The position numbers were made by a program, and so were the translations under genes. The notes beneath the pieces are model-generated. The model made no database searches, was not told the origin of the DNA, and was given only the letters and a program-made list of their open reading frames with translations. From Amphirosellinia nigrospora (Eukaryota > Ascomycota > Sordariomycetes > Xylariales > Xylariaceae), in the NCBI GenBank assembly GCA_004123355.1, contig SCHM01000001.1, positions 930,001-994,000 on the forward strand: 64,000 nucleotides of DNA, given 5' to 3'. Shown one piece after another: positions 24,708 through 35,382 of this stretch (position 1 is its first letter; each line of letters begins with the position of its first letter).

Positions 24708-25913
24708 GATGATGCGCAGAGCTATGTGTTGGAGGTGGCGAGAATGGTAGGAGGGAGAAAGCCCGAGCCTGAGGAGGCGGGCGAGATGGACTAAAATATC
24801 GAAAAGTTCCTAACTAAAACCGAAATTCGGCGGACTCGGTGATATCGGCTGGGATAAGACAAGCTCCAAGCTCCCCGCCCGACCGCCCGCACCTGCAGTG
24901 TCTTGGCGCCGGCTTGTAATTAATGCGATCCGAAAAGGCCAAGACACGGGCTCTAGGCCGATTCTATCACTAGCCCCAATGTCGGTACCTACTCTGGCAG
25001 ATGTCTGCCATCTGGGTGTCCCTTCTGCAATAAAGAAAGCAATGCCGTCATAATTTGGAATGTGAGGGAGGGGCTGTGAATGACGTTGCATCTGGTACAA
25101 ACACACAGAGGCAGGCGCGCATAAGTCGAAACTCCGATCCAGCCGGCAAGCAAGGTACTATAATTTGACCATATACGGCCAGGTAATGCGGCATCGTGAT
25201 ATGTTGGCAATTGAAACTAAAGAAAATCTTGACAACTAAACATAATAGTTCACCTTATGTTTTTATAGGACATCTGCCTGTAGAAATTCTTGTCGTACCT
25301 AACCTCTTCTTATACATAAGTATACATGAGCTGGCTATAGGTACCGAATCTCCCTTCCTGGCCTCCCTAGCTTACACGCGCCAAGCCACGGAATGACGAC
25401 GGACTCGGGTATCTGTAAACCAGATCCTTTTTAGCACTGCCACGAGAACCTCACCATACAACATACAACATTTATTCTGGAGCCTAAAACTACCACTGCA
25501 ACCACCACCACCACCGACCACCACCTTTATCCTCCTCTTTGTTTGCTTGCACCCACCACCAAATCGACTACCCACGATTCTTGAATACTAATCCAGCCGC
25601 CGCATCGCATCTCACCGCATCGCACCCTGTCGCGTTACTTTATACCATCCTGCCTCCTATTGTGGAACTTATACGACACGTCCACGCTGTGACGACGACA
25701 CCGCTCGATATACTTTGAGGCCATTCTCCCCAAAGTACAGCGCACAAACAGGTTACCAAGACCCGGACGGACCCGCCTATTGCCAATACCCCGCCATTGT
25801 CGTCGTTCGGGTCTCAATCAATTACCTACATCGACAATTGCTGCTATCGTACGTACGTACGTACACATTATTAAGCTACATTGTAGAGTGCGGCCGCATA
25901 GACTTTGAAAGAC
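24708..25913. promoter_or_regulatory. Divergent NFS1-RVS167 intergenic region
   Basis: A 1.2-kb spacer between two head-to-head genes. The RVS167 side has a long CA/CT-rich leader with ACCACCACC-type repeats near 25495-25520 and a (CGTA)n microsatellite at about 25848-25864 in the probable 5' UTR. Bidirectional promoter activity is inferred from arrangement only. Confidence 0.4.
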
Positions 25914-27415
25914 ATGAGCTTTCGCGGTTTCCAAAAGAGCGTGGTTCGCGTAAGTCGACATCGCCCTCGCCCTGACCCTGAATCTATTCGCCGCCCTTCT
26001 TGGTTGGTGACTTAGCCGCGTGCGCCGTTTCGGGTGAGGTTAACATGGACATCTCCAAATAGGCACCGCAGCAGTTCAAGGCCAAATTCAATTTTGGCGA
26101 GCATACCAAGGATGCCGTCTTTATCGATTCGGAGCGGCGTTTCCAGGAGCTGGAGAACGATACGAAGCGCCTCTCCGATGAGAGCAGAAAGTACTCGGAA
26201 GCCATAAATGGCATGCTCCAGCATCAGATCGAGTTCAGCAAAGCTATGACCGAAATTTACAAGCCCATATCAGGTCGCGTGTCCGATCCCGACTCACTCG
26301 TCGTCCACGGCAATCCCGAGGGCATCCGTGCCTGTGAGGAGTATGAGGCCGTCGTCAAGGACCTACAGGACACTGTTGCTCCCGAGCTCGAGATGATCGA
26401 GTCGCGTATCATGCGCCCCGCGAACGAGTTGCTCGACGTGCTCAAGGTTATCCGGAAGACGGCTGTGAAGCGCGACCATAAACAACTCGACTACGACCGC
26501 CACCGAACCGCTTTGAAGAAACTGCAAGACAAGAAAGAGAAATCGGCCAAGGACGAGAAAGCCATATGGAAGGCGGAGAGCGACCTGGAGCAGTCTACAC
26601 AGGACTTCAACTATTTCAATGATCTGTTGAAGGAGGAGCTGCCTAAGCTCTTTACCCTGGAGCGCGAATTCATTCAGCCCCTCTTCCAATCCTTCTATTA
26701 CATGCAATTGAATATCTTCTACACCTTACACGAGAAGATGCAACAATGCGATATTGGTTATTTTAACCTCAACCTCGACATTGAAGAGGCCTTCGAAGCA
26801 AAGCGCGGCGACATACAAGAGCAGGCCGAGAAGCTGACCATTGTACGCTTCAAGACGAGCGGACGCCCGCGACCGCCAAAATATGGGCAGAAACCTGCCG
26901 CTCTCGAAGCTGGCAGCCAACCGGCTGGGCTCCTTACCCCAGGCCCTTCTGTATCCTCCCCATTATCGCCAGTTTCGTCAGCGCCGCCCGTATCACCAAG
27001 CCCCGCCGCCGCATTCAAATACGGACAGCAGCCACAAACGGAACCTACAGAGAACCCTCCACCACCCTATTCATCAGTGAACAGCCCCAATCCTTCGGCT
27101 TTGGCGGCAGCGGCTGCAGGGAAGCCTAAGCCTCCACCGCCGAAGCCGAAACCCAGTCGGCTGGCTGGAGCAACTGGCGTTGAGTCAGTCACGGCGCTGT
27201 ATGATTACTCTGCGCAAGCCGAGGGCGATTTGAGTTTTAGAGCCGGTGATATAATAGAAATCGTGAACAGAACACAGAATGACAATGAGTGGTGGACGGG
27301 GAGAGTAAACGGTAAACAAGGGCAATTCCCAGGTGAGTTAATCTAGCGACTTGGACAGTTAAGGCACAGCAAACTAATAGACCATGGAATAGGTAATTAC
27401 GTTAAACTCGGTTAG
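25914..27415 (+). CDS. RVS167: BAR-SH3 endocytosis protein, amphiphysin/Rvs167 homologue
   Basis: Rvs167 binds curved membrane with Rvs161 at endocytic sites and promotes vesicle scission with actin. Three exons are clear: 25914-25949 (MSFRGFQKSVVR), 26063-27332, and 27393-27415 (completing PGNYVKLG), with GTAAGT and GTGAGT donors. The BAR domain spans roughly residues 15-240, including ENDTKRLSDESRKY, AMTEIYKPISGR and a long heptad-rich helix. A Pro/Ala/Ser-rich linker follows (GKPKPPPPKPKP near 375). The C-terminal SH3 reads ALYDYSAQAEGDLSFRAGDIIEI...EWWTGR...GQFPGNYV, with all ligand-groove aromatics present. Length (about 440 residues) is normal for filamentous ascomycetes. No frame defects are seen. 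The tiny first exon is typical of this gene in fungi. Confidence 0.95.
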
Positions 27416-27932
27416 AAGCCAGCACATCGTCGGGAACTCTATAGTTGTCTAGTCTAGGTCGTCGGAGTTGGTTGCATGTCATCGACTTGAATTCACTATT
27501 ATACCCCAAATCGGGGTACTGGCGTGGGAAATAAAATCATATAGATCATGCTAGGATATCACTTTTTTCTCATTGAGGATTGGCGAAGATGGTACTGCTA
27601 AAATGGCGGTGCTTGGTGTACAGAGTTGGCTGCTTGAGTATTACGGCCGGTTGTTGTGACCGCCTCCTTATGATATCTTACGATATGATAGTGGTTAGAG
27701 GTAGCTAGGAAACATGATGGCTTTTAGCCCATATTCACCCATGCTATGCTATCCTTATACGCGAAAGGTGAAAAGTTGGGGATAGTCGATGGCGAATGCG
27801 TGTTCCCTTAGTTTCGAAAAAAGTAATTTCCTTTTTTTACTTTGGCTAGGACTTAGCTAAGTTATGGGTGGTATCTTTGAGATTCTTCAGGATCAAACTA
27901 GATTCCTTCTCGTATTACTTTATAACTGGGTC
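27416..27932. other. Intergenic, 3' of RVS167
   Basis: AT-rich downstream region with no open frame that I can support. Confidence 0.4.
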
Positions 27933-28287
27933 TTATCTCCGCTTGTCGTCTTCGTTTCTCAGGTATCCTAGATGTCTAACGTTCTTTGAAAGTGTTTGCT
28001 TTGAGATCCGCTGCCTTTTAAAATGCCGATAATTAAACGTTGCTACTTTAGCGACGGTGGTTAAAGGGTTCTGTGACGGCATAGCTGGCTTTCTGCCTCC
28101 TAGATCGCCGAGATAGCTTTCCAAATTGGTGTGTACTGTGACCTAATCTATCCGTTTTTTTCTCTAGTGCTCGTAATAATTCCAGTAGCCTATGACGAGC
28201 TATCTTTTCAGCTGACTTAAGTTTGACGAAGTCTGTCAAACGGGAACCTTCTCGAGACAGATTACTGCCTATTCGTTGTAGTGGCAT
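27933..28287 (-). mobile_element. Probable Tc1/mariner-type transposase N-terminal fragment
   Basis: A leftward frame from 28287 begins MPLQRIGSNLSREG and continues through FVKLKSAEKIARHRLLELLRALEKK. MPLQRI...-type starts followed by a helix-turn-helix are what I remember of fungal Tc1/Fot-family transposases. After about 80 codons the frame ends, and an overlapping frame carries on to 27933 (QRISKQTLSKNVRHLGYLRNEDDKRR). No DDE catalytic block or inverted terminal repeats could be found nearby, so this would be a short decayed fragment. The surrounding 27.4-29.5 kb is AT-rich, as expected of old transposon debris. The match rests on a short motif, so an unrelated small gene remains possible. 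Confidence 0.35.
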
Positions 28288-29516
28288 GATTTATTGTCCC
28301 CCGCTACGAGAATTGAACTTGAGTACGAAGTAGGAAAAAAAGGTGTAACTAACAAAGTTCTAGAATTTTGAGCTGGTAAGAATGTAAGCTCTTGCTTCTT
28401 ACGAAGCATTGACGATTAACTACTATTCAAGTTCATTACGACAAGCGCCATAAATTAGTCAGACTCACTCACTCAACCAGACCCAATTACTAACCAGCTT
28501 GCAATTCGCAGTGGTCTTATGAGTAGCGGATATCGCTGGTGATCCAAGCTCGCGGGAGTCTCACTTGTCAGCTGCCAATCTGCATATGGGCATTCGAAAA
28601 GGACAAAGAGCGTAGACTTTGATCTTTTCTCTTTACCCCTTTTTGTTATAAGCGTGTGGACCGCTACTATCTTTCTTATTAAGTGGCATCCAGCTCTTAC
28701 TTACATTCACCTTTCAAAACATTTGTTCTCGCATTGTAGTAAGAGAAACGGTAAAACTTTCTCCAATGGCTATAAGTTATAGGTATATAGACAGAGATAA
28801 AGAAACTGTTATTTAGTGTTAGATAACCCCGAAAAGGGTAGTTCAAGAACTTCGTGCAATAACAAATGTCCATGACCTACCACAAGTGCTGGGCTCTTGG
28901 CACCAGCTCATGTCTTCAGATTCTAGGTCTTAGAAATAAGCTTATAAGCTCGTTTACTCCTTTGCACTGTTACCCAAGTAGTTTGCTGTGAGTTATACTC
29001 TGCCTCTGACCTTAAAGCTGTGAAATGTTGCAATTTAATTACCCTGATACTATTGCTAATTATTTCCCAAGGTATTGAGGTAAGCGCTAAGTCTAAGTTG
29101 TGATGCAAATAATCTTACGAGGACATTTTTTTGACAAATTTTATGTAAATAGTTAGGTCATCCCCCATGGGCTAACTTGTATTCCTAGACCGTCTATGTC
29201 AAGTGATTTATTGTGTGACTTTTTTTAAACCCGAGCGCTGCATCACACGTCTCATATCGACACACATGATGGGATAAAACGCGAGTCAAGCTTTTAGGCG
29301 TTGCTATATTCAGCTATAATAACTACACAGATGCTGCCTTTAGAGGCGCAACGACAATGCAACGACAATTAATTATCATGTTATATAACAATGCCCATGC
29401 CCAAAGTCGACGCTTTCCCTTGTTCTGCCCAATTTACCTCAAATTAAAACACCTCCATCACAAATTACCTAGACTTATCTAGTTGAGTCATTAAAACGAG
29501 AGTGGGTACAGGCAGA
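28288..29516. other. AT-rich spacer
   Basis: No supported gene. Low GC and absence of long frames fit degraded repetitive DNA, but I see no element ends. A 61-codon leftward frame at 28923-29108 has no family signal. Confidence 0.4.
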
Positions 29517-30842
29517 CTATGTCTGCTCTCTAATAGCGACATGATAGTCCTCAGTAGAATCGTCGCATGCAGAATCAAGGGTGGTAAACGTGGATAAGCT
29601 TGCTCCATTTCGATTGTTCTGGCGAATAAAAGTTCGTAGTCCAGTCAAGATAGGAGATGGTATCTTAGGGAGTTTGAGAGTTGAGCTTGTCGATGTGGGT
29701 TTCTCCTCTGGCTGTTCTCGAGCTAGCGCTTTGAATTGCGCGAGAAATCTGCGGAATTTGTTCAAGTGTGGAACTTCTTCAGGTGCTTTGGTCCTGCCGT
29801 CGGCTTTTGTTTGACGAATAGCGTGCGGAACGCTGTGATCGACGCCATCATGACTGCCACCGCACCTTCGGTTTGCTGCCAAAAGAACTCCCAGATATCA
29901 TCCTCGAAGCCCTTGTAATAGAATCCCGATATTCTCACAATAGCAAGAATCGCCATAAAGATAGAGAGACAAAGGAATACTGCCAGCCCAAACTTGGTGG
30001 ATCGGCTGAGGAGCGAGTTCCTAAGGACAATGATAGGAAGGCTAACAACTAATGCAACATAAGGATATGAGAGCAAGAGGAAGGGCATGGAACTTACCCA
30101 TGATATCGGACAATATGTCTAGAACAGTGACAAGTGCAGTAAGTCCGACCGACTTTTTCTCGTTTACAGTTGAATTAAAGCACTGGACTAACGCTGCCAT
30201 GTGAGCTTCGACGTGAATTTGAGAGCAACGACGGCACTCACTTGCGTCTACCCCAAAATATGGGCAGATAATAAATGGATCCGCAACAGCAAATGCCCAA
30301 GAGATTATTGAGAAGATGACGATGAACCAGTAGTACCAATTCACGCCTCGCGATATATGCCAAATCAACGGGCGCATGAACGCTAGAAAGCAGGCTTTGA
30401 CGGCATAGGTTGTTGTCCATATCAGGGCCAGATATGGATATACTTTCTTCTAGAGGTCCAGCAGCTGATTAAACTTGGGGATAACATAAGGTAGAACTTC
30501 AGGGTCTAGTAATGCGGCCGAGTGCAGGTACAGGAAATAACAAATATGGTATAATATGCCGGTGGCGGCGACCAGAGAGGCAGCGGCAATGATCAGAAAT
30601 GCATCGTCTAGACATAGACGCTTCTGATATGTGAGGCGAATGGCTATCCGTCCCATAAAACACAGAAGTGCCAAGCCGGTCAATACCCCAAGGGCAACCT
30701 GTGTATTGAAGATGTTAGTGATGTCCCCGGAGCAGCGACTCAGAGCGAGCCAGGCTGTTCGTACCTCAAAGGCATGTATATGGATCTGAGCTGCTGACCC
30801 GATGCGTTTTGTCGCCTCTTGAGCGCTGAGCGAAGTCGTCAT
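29517..30842 (-). CDS. Fungal rhodopsin-domain integral membrane protein with an in-frame TAG
   Basis: This gene resembles the large fungal family of seven-helix rhodopsin-domain (PTH11-neighbour) proteins. ATG 30842 starts MTTSLSAQEATKRIG. Membrane helices include VALGVLTGLALLCFMGRIAIR, DDAFLIIAAASLVAATGILYH, the YYWFIVIFSIISWAFAVADPF segment followed by CPYFGVDASECRRC, and LVTVLDILSDIM. A 49-nt intron at 30049-30097 joins DIM to VVSLPIIVLRNSLLS. Then come LAVFLCLSIFMAILAIVRISG, a last helix AVMMASITAFRTLFV, and a cytosolic tail. TAG at 30450-30452 interrupts FNQLLDL-KKVYPYLALIW in frame. An intron ending at that CTAG is conceivable but would remove well-coded sequence. A one-base frame change lies near 29763-29830. 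Cellular role and ligand are unknown. Confidence 0.65.
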
Positions 30843-31550
30843 GGCTCTATCTAATCGAGTAACAGTATAGAAACTACCAGGCGTGCCCTTATGACACGGG
30901 ATGAGTCTGGAAAGACAATTCGCTTGGGTAACTGGTGTCGGGTTTGCGAAAGACTAAATAGTTTACCATATCCTAACAGCACAAGCTGCCCCATGGTGAC
31001 CGTTGGGCTATTTTAGTTTCCTAGGGGCTCCAATCTGTTGAAAAGATAATAATAACTGAGGCTTGTGGGGGCCAGCGGCAGCCTGCATACCTGAGTGGTA
31101 TACTGCAATTATGTATTGTTAAGCAGAAGGGAAATGCCCCTCCAAGGTGACATCTTCTACTCCTCAGCGCAATCCGGTTTTCTGTGGGCTTAAATCTATT
31201 CTAAGAACCTATTTAGGTTAACCAGGCATTCAAGAGCTGACAGCAGCCTGTATACTTGCGTGTGGTGATGCAATTATGTGTGATTGGAAAAAAATAGCTG
31301 TGCATGGTATTGGCACAATCTCCAATGAGATATAATAGACTGTATTCTTTTTCCATTTTTATAAGTTAGGCTGCATGTACTGGACTGTGGAGGACCGCAA
31401 GTTGTCAATATTGGCACTGAGGGGCTAAATACCAGCCCACTACATTAAAGGGCTAATAATAGCAACACCAAGCGCCCGTCGCACACTTCAACTTCCCACT
31501 ACCATTCTTTGCCAGAAGCCGATAGGGGATTTTCATGAGATCCGAGTGTC
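30843..31550. promoter_or_regulatory. Divergent spacer between rhodopsin-type gene and P450
   Basis: Head-to-head arrangement over 0.7 kb. Two similar blocks occur: one near 31080-31130 and one near 31240-31290, each with GCAGCCTG(C/T)AT, GAGTGGT/GTGTGGT-like words and TGCAATTATGT. They form a degenerate direct repeat about 160 bp apart. Promoter role is inferred. Confidence 0.35.
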
Positions 31551-33457
31551 ATGAAACCATTCAATTTTTGTCGTAAGATGTTGTCGCAACTCTTTTCGCT
31601 GGGCGGTGAAGTCAATTTGGGGGTCCTGGCCTTGCTTCTGCTGTGTGCGCTCTGGCTGTGGCATGCGAAGCGCCACGGTTTTGTAGGCGCGCCGCCTACA
31701 TTTCCTTACATCTTCCCCTTCTTGGGGAGTCTGCCAATCGAATATCTATTCAACCCTAGGGCATTCGTCTTGAACCAGAAGTACGGTCGCTATACCTAAA
31801 TGGTCTGTTGCTAGCCTCCGTTGACTTACAATAGAAATTTCTTCCAGAGCAAGCAACCTATGCGCGTCAAGATACTTCACAAAGAGTTCTATATCATCAA
31901 CGGGGCCGACAATGTAAAGGCTCTCTTTAAGAGTTCTTGGGCGTGCACATCAATTCCTTTTGTGAAGTTCGCTCTTGGGCACGCTTTTGGCTTATCCGCC
32001 AAGGCATTAAGCTTATTTGACAAGGATGACCGCAATCGAATTGACTATCACGTTCATGAGTCTTTAGTCCGATTCCTAGAGGGAAAAGGGCTTCTACCTT
32101 TCTGGAACCGGTTTACAGACACTATTACGCAACGGTTACACGCCATGCACGACCGCGTTGGATCTGACTGGGACTATCATACCGACCTGATGCAGCTTGT
32201 CGGCGATGAGGCTACCATTTCAATCATCAATGCCCTTTGCGGCCCATACTTTTTGGCCTTATCTCCTGACTTCCTGCGGAGCTTTTGGAATTTCGACCGT
32301 AACTTACAGGTATACCTTCGAGGTACGGAGCTGTAATGAATTGCCGCAGTGCCTTACTTTGGAGCTCACTGATCTGATTGACAGGCACTCCATGGTTCCT
32401 CGCCCCACAAGCATATGCAGATAGAAAGAAGGTATTGGACGCCGTAAAAACTTGGCAACAGCATGCAAGAGATCACTTCACTCAGTCAGCTATCGGGGCT
32501 GACGGCGACGATCCTTTCTGGGGTTGCAGCTTTTTTAGAGAGAGGCAGAAGATGTTTCTTAATATAGGCTTCGACTACGCGGCAATTGTATCTCAAGACT
32601 TCGGCGCAATATGGGCGTAAGCTATATCATCTTTAATTAAGTATTGTCTTCCTATCAAAAAAAAAAAAAAAAAAAACCGCTATAAAGGTCCTTTGGGCCT
32701 TTTTACTTACATACATCCTTTATATCTTGAGGTTCTTCCGACTGATAGTTCTTACAGATCACGGAATGCTGCTATAGCGACGTCCTGGGCGATCTTTGAC
32801 CTATACCGAGACCCTGAACTACTCGCGAGTGTAAGGGCAGAGATCGACACCTGTAGACTCAAAAGTGATATTGCAGATGGTCACGTTAGGTTTGATATTG
32901 ACAAATTGTGTCGCTTGCCCGTTCTTCAAGCTGTCTACGCTGAAACTCTGCGGCTTAGAATGCATTTCTATATTATTAGAATGTCAGATAGAGTCGATTT
33001 GAAGATCCAAGATTGGGTTATACCGCGGAGAAAAGTCATTGTAACGCCAACGACGGTTGCACACATGGATTCTAAGGTCTGGAACACCGGAGTGAACAAT
33101 GAGCATCCTGCTCACCAGTTCTGGGCTGGGAGATTCCTTAAGCGCCCTATGGGAAACACTCATGAGGCTTCAAAAGATGCTTCTGTGACATTCTCGACGA
33201 AAGAGGTCGAAGGGTCGTGGATTCCGTATGGTGGCGGACCACGGCAATGTCCCGGTCGGCACTTTGCGAAACGCGAGATATTATTAACAGTTGCTCTGAT
33301 GGTTAGCCTTTTTGACTGCGAGATTCTGGGTAAGGGAATGGACATCCAGGAAGATTTCTCGCTTAGTGGCTTTGGGGGCGGCATTTCACACCCAGATGGC
33401 AACGTCCCAGCGAGAATAAGGCGTAGGACTTGTGGGGCCGGTGCATCACTGTCATGA
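31551..33457 (+). CDS. Cytochrome P450 monooxygenase (GGG..CPGRHFA type)
   Basis: ATG 31551 begins a membrane-anchored P450: an N-terminal helix (LGVLALLLLCALWLWHA) then the hinge GAPPTFPYIFPFLGSLP. The oxygen-binding helix is SRNAAIATSWAIFDLYRDPELL, unusual in lacking the AG.[DE]T motif. The ExxR motif is ETLR (YAETLRLRM), and the heme loop is PYGGGPRQCPGRHFAKRE with Tyr where Phe is usual. This set of features matches the fungal branch related to CYP7/CYP8-like enzymes, many of which handle sterol- or lipid-type substrates; the substrate here is unknown. Introns: 32323-32384 (rejoining YLRG-TPWFLAP) and 32617-32757 (rejoining IWA-SRNAA, and containing a 20-bp A tract). An earlier intron near 31.79-31.85 kb is required, but its ends are not resolved. 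Confidence 0.85.
32657..32676. repeat. Poly(A) tract inside a P450 intron
   Basis: Twenty consecutive A lie within the intron 32617-32757. There is no sign of retroposition (no target duplication seen), so it is likely a simple homopolymer and a site of length error. Confidence 0.8.
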
Positions 33458-34707
33458 GATGATCATTGTCTTTGTACCAGGAGCTCAATAGGTCTAAGGG
33501 CCTCGTAGGACCTTCAATCTTGGGCTCCTCGAGAGTACCCCTTTTATCGCCTTCTATATGTCTTGTGCTGATGTAATACTAGTTAATTAGTGACATATAC
33601 TGTCGCCGAAGAGCTTAATAGTTAGAAGCGATCCCAGGCAGTCGGTTTCAATATTATCAGCATTTTAAAATCTACGATGGATGAAGAATAGACGCTTCCT
33701 GACAATTCACAACCTCTAAAAGGAGTCGAAACGAGCATGTAGCAACATCCTTCTGCGCTAGTAATGAAACTAAACTTTCTGCAAGTGCAGTTACCAGGTA
33801 GTATATAAACCTTTTACATAGTCCTCTCAAACAGCCTCTTCCATGTCAAGGGGGGAAACAGGCGAAGGCAAAGTCGAAAAGGCAACCAATTCAGGGTTGC
33901 AATTGTAACATAAGCATAAACATATGTGCACTGCATTTTTAGCCCCATCGCAGGATCTATCATCTTCTAGCCAACGCTATCCGGAGTTCTGTCTCCGTAT
34001 CGGGTGATTTCTATTAAATCACTAAGCTAGGCAAAACACGGTGTCAATAATCGACAGTTTGCTTCAGCCTCAGGATTGTGATAGTTGACGGGGCGTGACT
34101 TCCCTTGAAGTCTTTCGGCGTTCTAGACCATCATTAAATGCTACGGCGAGCTGAAATATCTCGTGCATCTCCTGACTTTGAACTCGATGTTTCGCTGACG
34201 GGTGATGTCGTTATGGCCTAAGGTAGGCGAAGTGGCTTAATATTCCACACTTAGGGCTGCCAAATACTAGTCTCTTAGTAGTCAAGAGGATGAGACCAGT
34301 CATGTTCTGCGGCTGAATATAGCCATGACACGCCGACTATTCAGGAACTAAGCAGCTCCAGCTCTCGACATCGCGCAAGGGTCAGGATGCCAACGATACC
34401 CTAAACCTGAAGCGGACGTCATCCACCCCTTTGGGACAGAACATAGGTCTCGATGCCCGTTAGCGCCGTGCATCCCCGGGCGGCGCATCATGGGGTTCGG
34501 AATAGACTTCCCACGATCCCCGCCGGTGGGATATCCGTGCCCTTGATGAGCTCTTATAAAGACTTCCTAGGCAAAGCCCCTCGACCAAAATATCAATCTC
34601 TAACTATATACCCTCGATTTTTACCTACCAAATCGTGCACATACACCCCGCACCTCTCGTCTTCCATAATTCATATCTCTCTCGGTTTACCTTGATACTC
34701 AGTCGTA
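33458..34707. promoter_or_regulatory. Intergenic with TATA-like box for the repeat-protein gene
   Basis: About 1.25 kb without a gene. Near the right end, ACTATATACC at about 34604 sits roughly 100 bp before ATG 34708 and is followed by a CT-rich leader, a good TATA arrangement. A GCACTGCATTTTTAGCCCC word near 33930 resembles GCACTGCATTTTAAGTCCC at about 39110, perhaps a dispersed repeat remnant. Confidence 0.4.
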
Positions 34708-35382
34708 ATGGAAGGCCAAACCGGATTTCAGTCTTCGGGGTCCGGTGACAAGAACGAAGAATTCTCTCAAGGAGGATTCCAGCAGACTGGCTTCTCCCAG
34801 GGTGGATTCCAGCCTCACAGCTCTGATATTAAGGGCGGAGAGATGCAGCAGACCGGCTTCCAAGCAACAGGCTTCTCTCAGGGCGGATTTCAACCTACAT
34901 CTAACACGGACCAGGTAAGTCATAACTCCGTATGTCTTTCAAGAGCAGTAAGCTCTTAAACACCACAGAGAAATAACTTATGAACGGCTCTAAAGGTCAA
35001 CACCGGATTTCAGCCTCAGAACTCCGATGCAAAAGACAAAGAGTTCCAACAGACCGGCTTCCAACACACAGGTTTCTCTCAGGGTGGCTTTCAACCTATT
35101 TCCGAGACGAAGCAGGTAAGTTGGAATTCAGCACATGCTTCAAGAGCGACAAATCCTTGAATAGGTCAGCATGATAACTTATTAACTGGTCAACAGGGCA
35201 TGACTGGATTTCAGCCGCAAGGTCCTCAGGAAGTCCGCGTCAACGCCGCGGATCTTATTGCTCTTCGGGAAGCGGTCGACCGTGCAAAGGAAAGCCTAGC
35301 AACAGCAAACGAATTGCTACGAAAGCTTGAATTTTTACCCAGTCGTACCGTTGATGCTAGTCAAGATCAGGATCTGTTTTGA
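34708..35382 (+). CDS. Q/G/F-rich repeat protein with duplicated exon-intron unit (170 aa)
   Basis: I do not recognise this gene. Three exons are well defined: 34708-34914 (69 codons), 34996-35115 (40 codons) and 35197-35382 (61 codons plus stop), all phase 0. The protein is made of the units TGFQP...SD.K..E(F/M)QQTGFQ.TGFSQGGFQP, about 40 residues each: a partial first unit plus most of a second in exon 1, one in exon 2, and a closing TGFQPQ in exon 3. It ends in a non-repetitive helix with heptad character (NAADLIALREAVDRAKES...LLRKLEF) that could drive oligomerisation. Both introns are exactly 81 nt and clearly related (shared TTCAAGAGC, CTT, ATAACTTAT.AAC), so a 201-bp exon-intron unit was duplicated. 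Composition (Gln, Gly, Phe, Ser, Thr) is prion-like. There is no signal peptide or membrane helix. The frame is intact throughout, suggesting a functional gene. Confidence 0.8.
34915..35196 (+). repeat. Tandem duplicated intron-exon-intron unit
   Basis: Intron 1 (34915-34995) and intron 2 (35116-35196) have identical length, the same GTAAGT donor, and align without gaps with many identical positions, including TTCAAGAGC near position 24. The 120-bp exon between them aligns with the 3' part of exon 1. The repeat period is 201 bp. Confidence 0.8.

Noticed and set aside
1803-30842. Reassigned TAG codon (alternative genetic code)
   Set aside because: RVS167, the CsbD-like gene and the HET gene all end at TAG where the family ends, so TAG works as a normal stop here.
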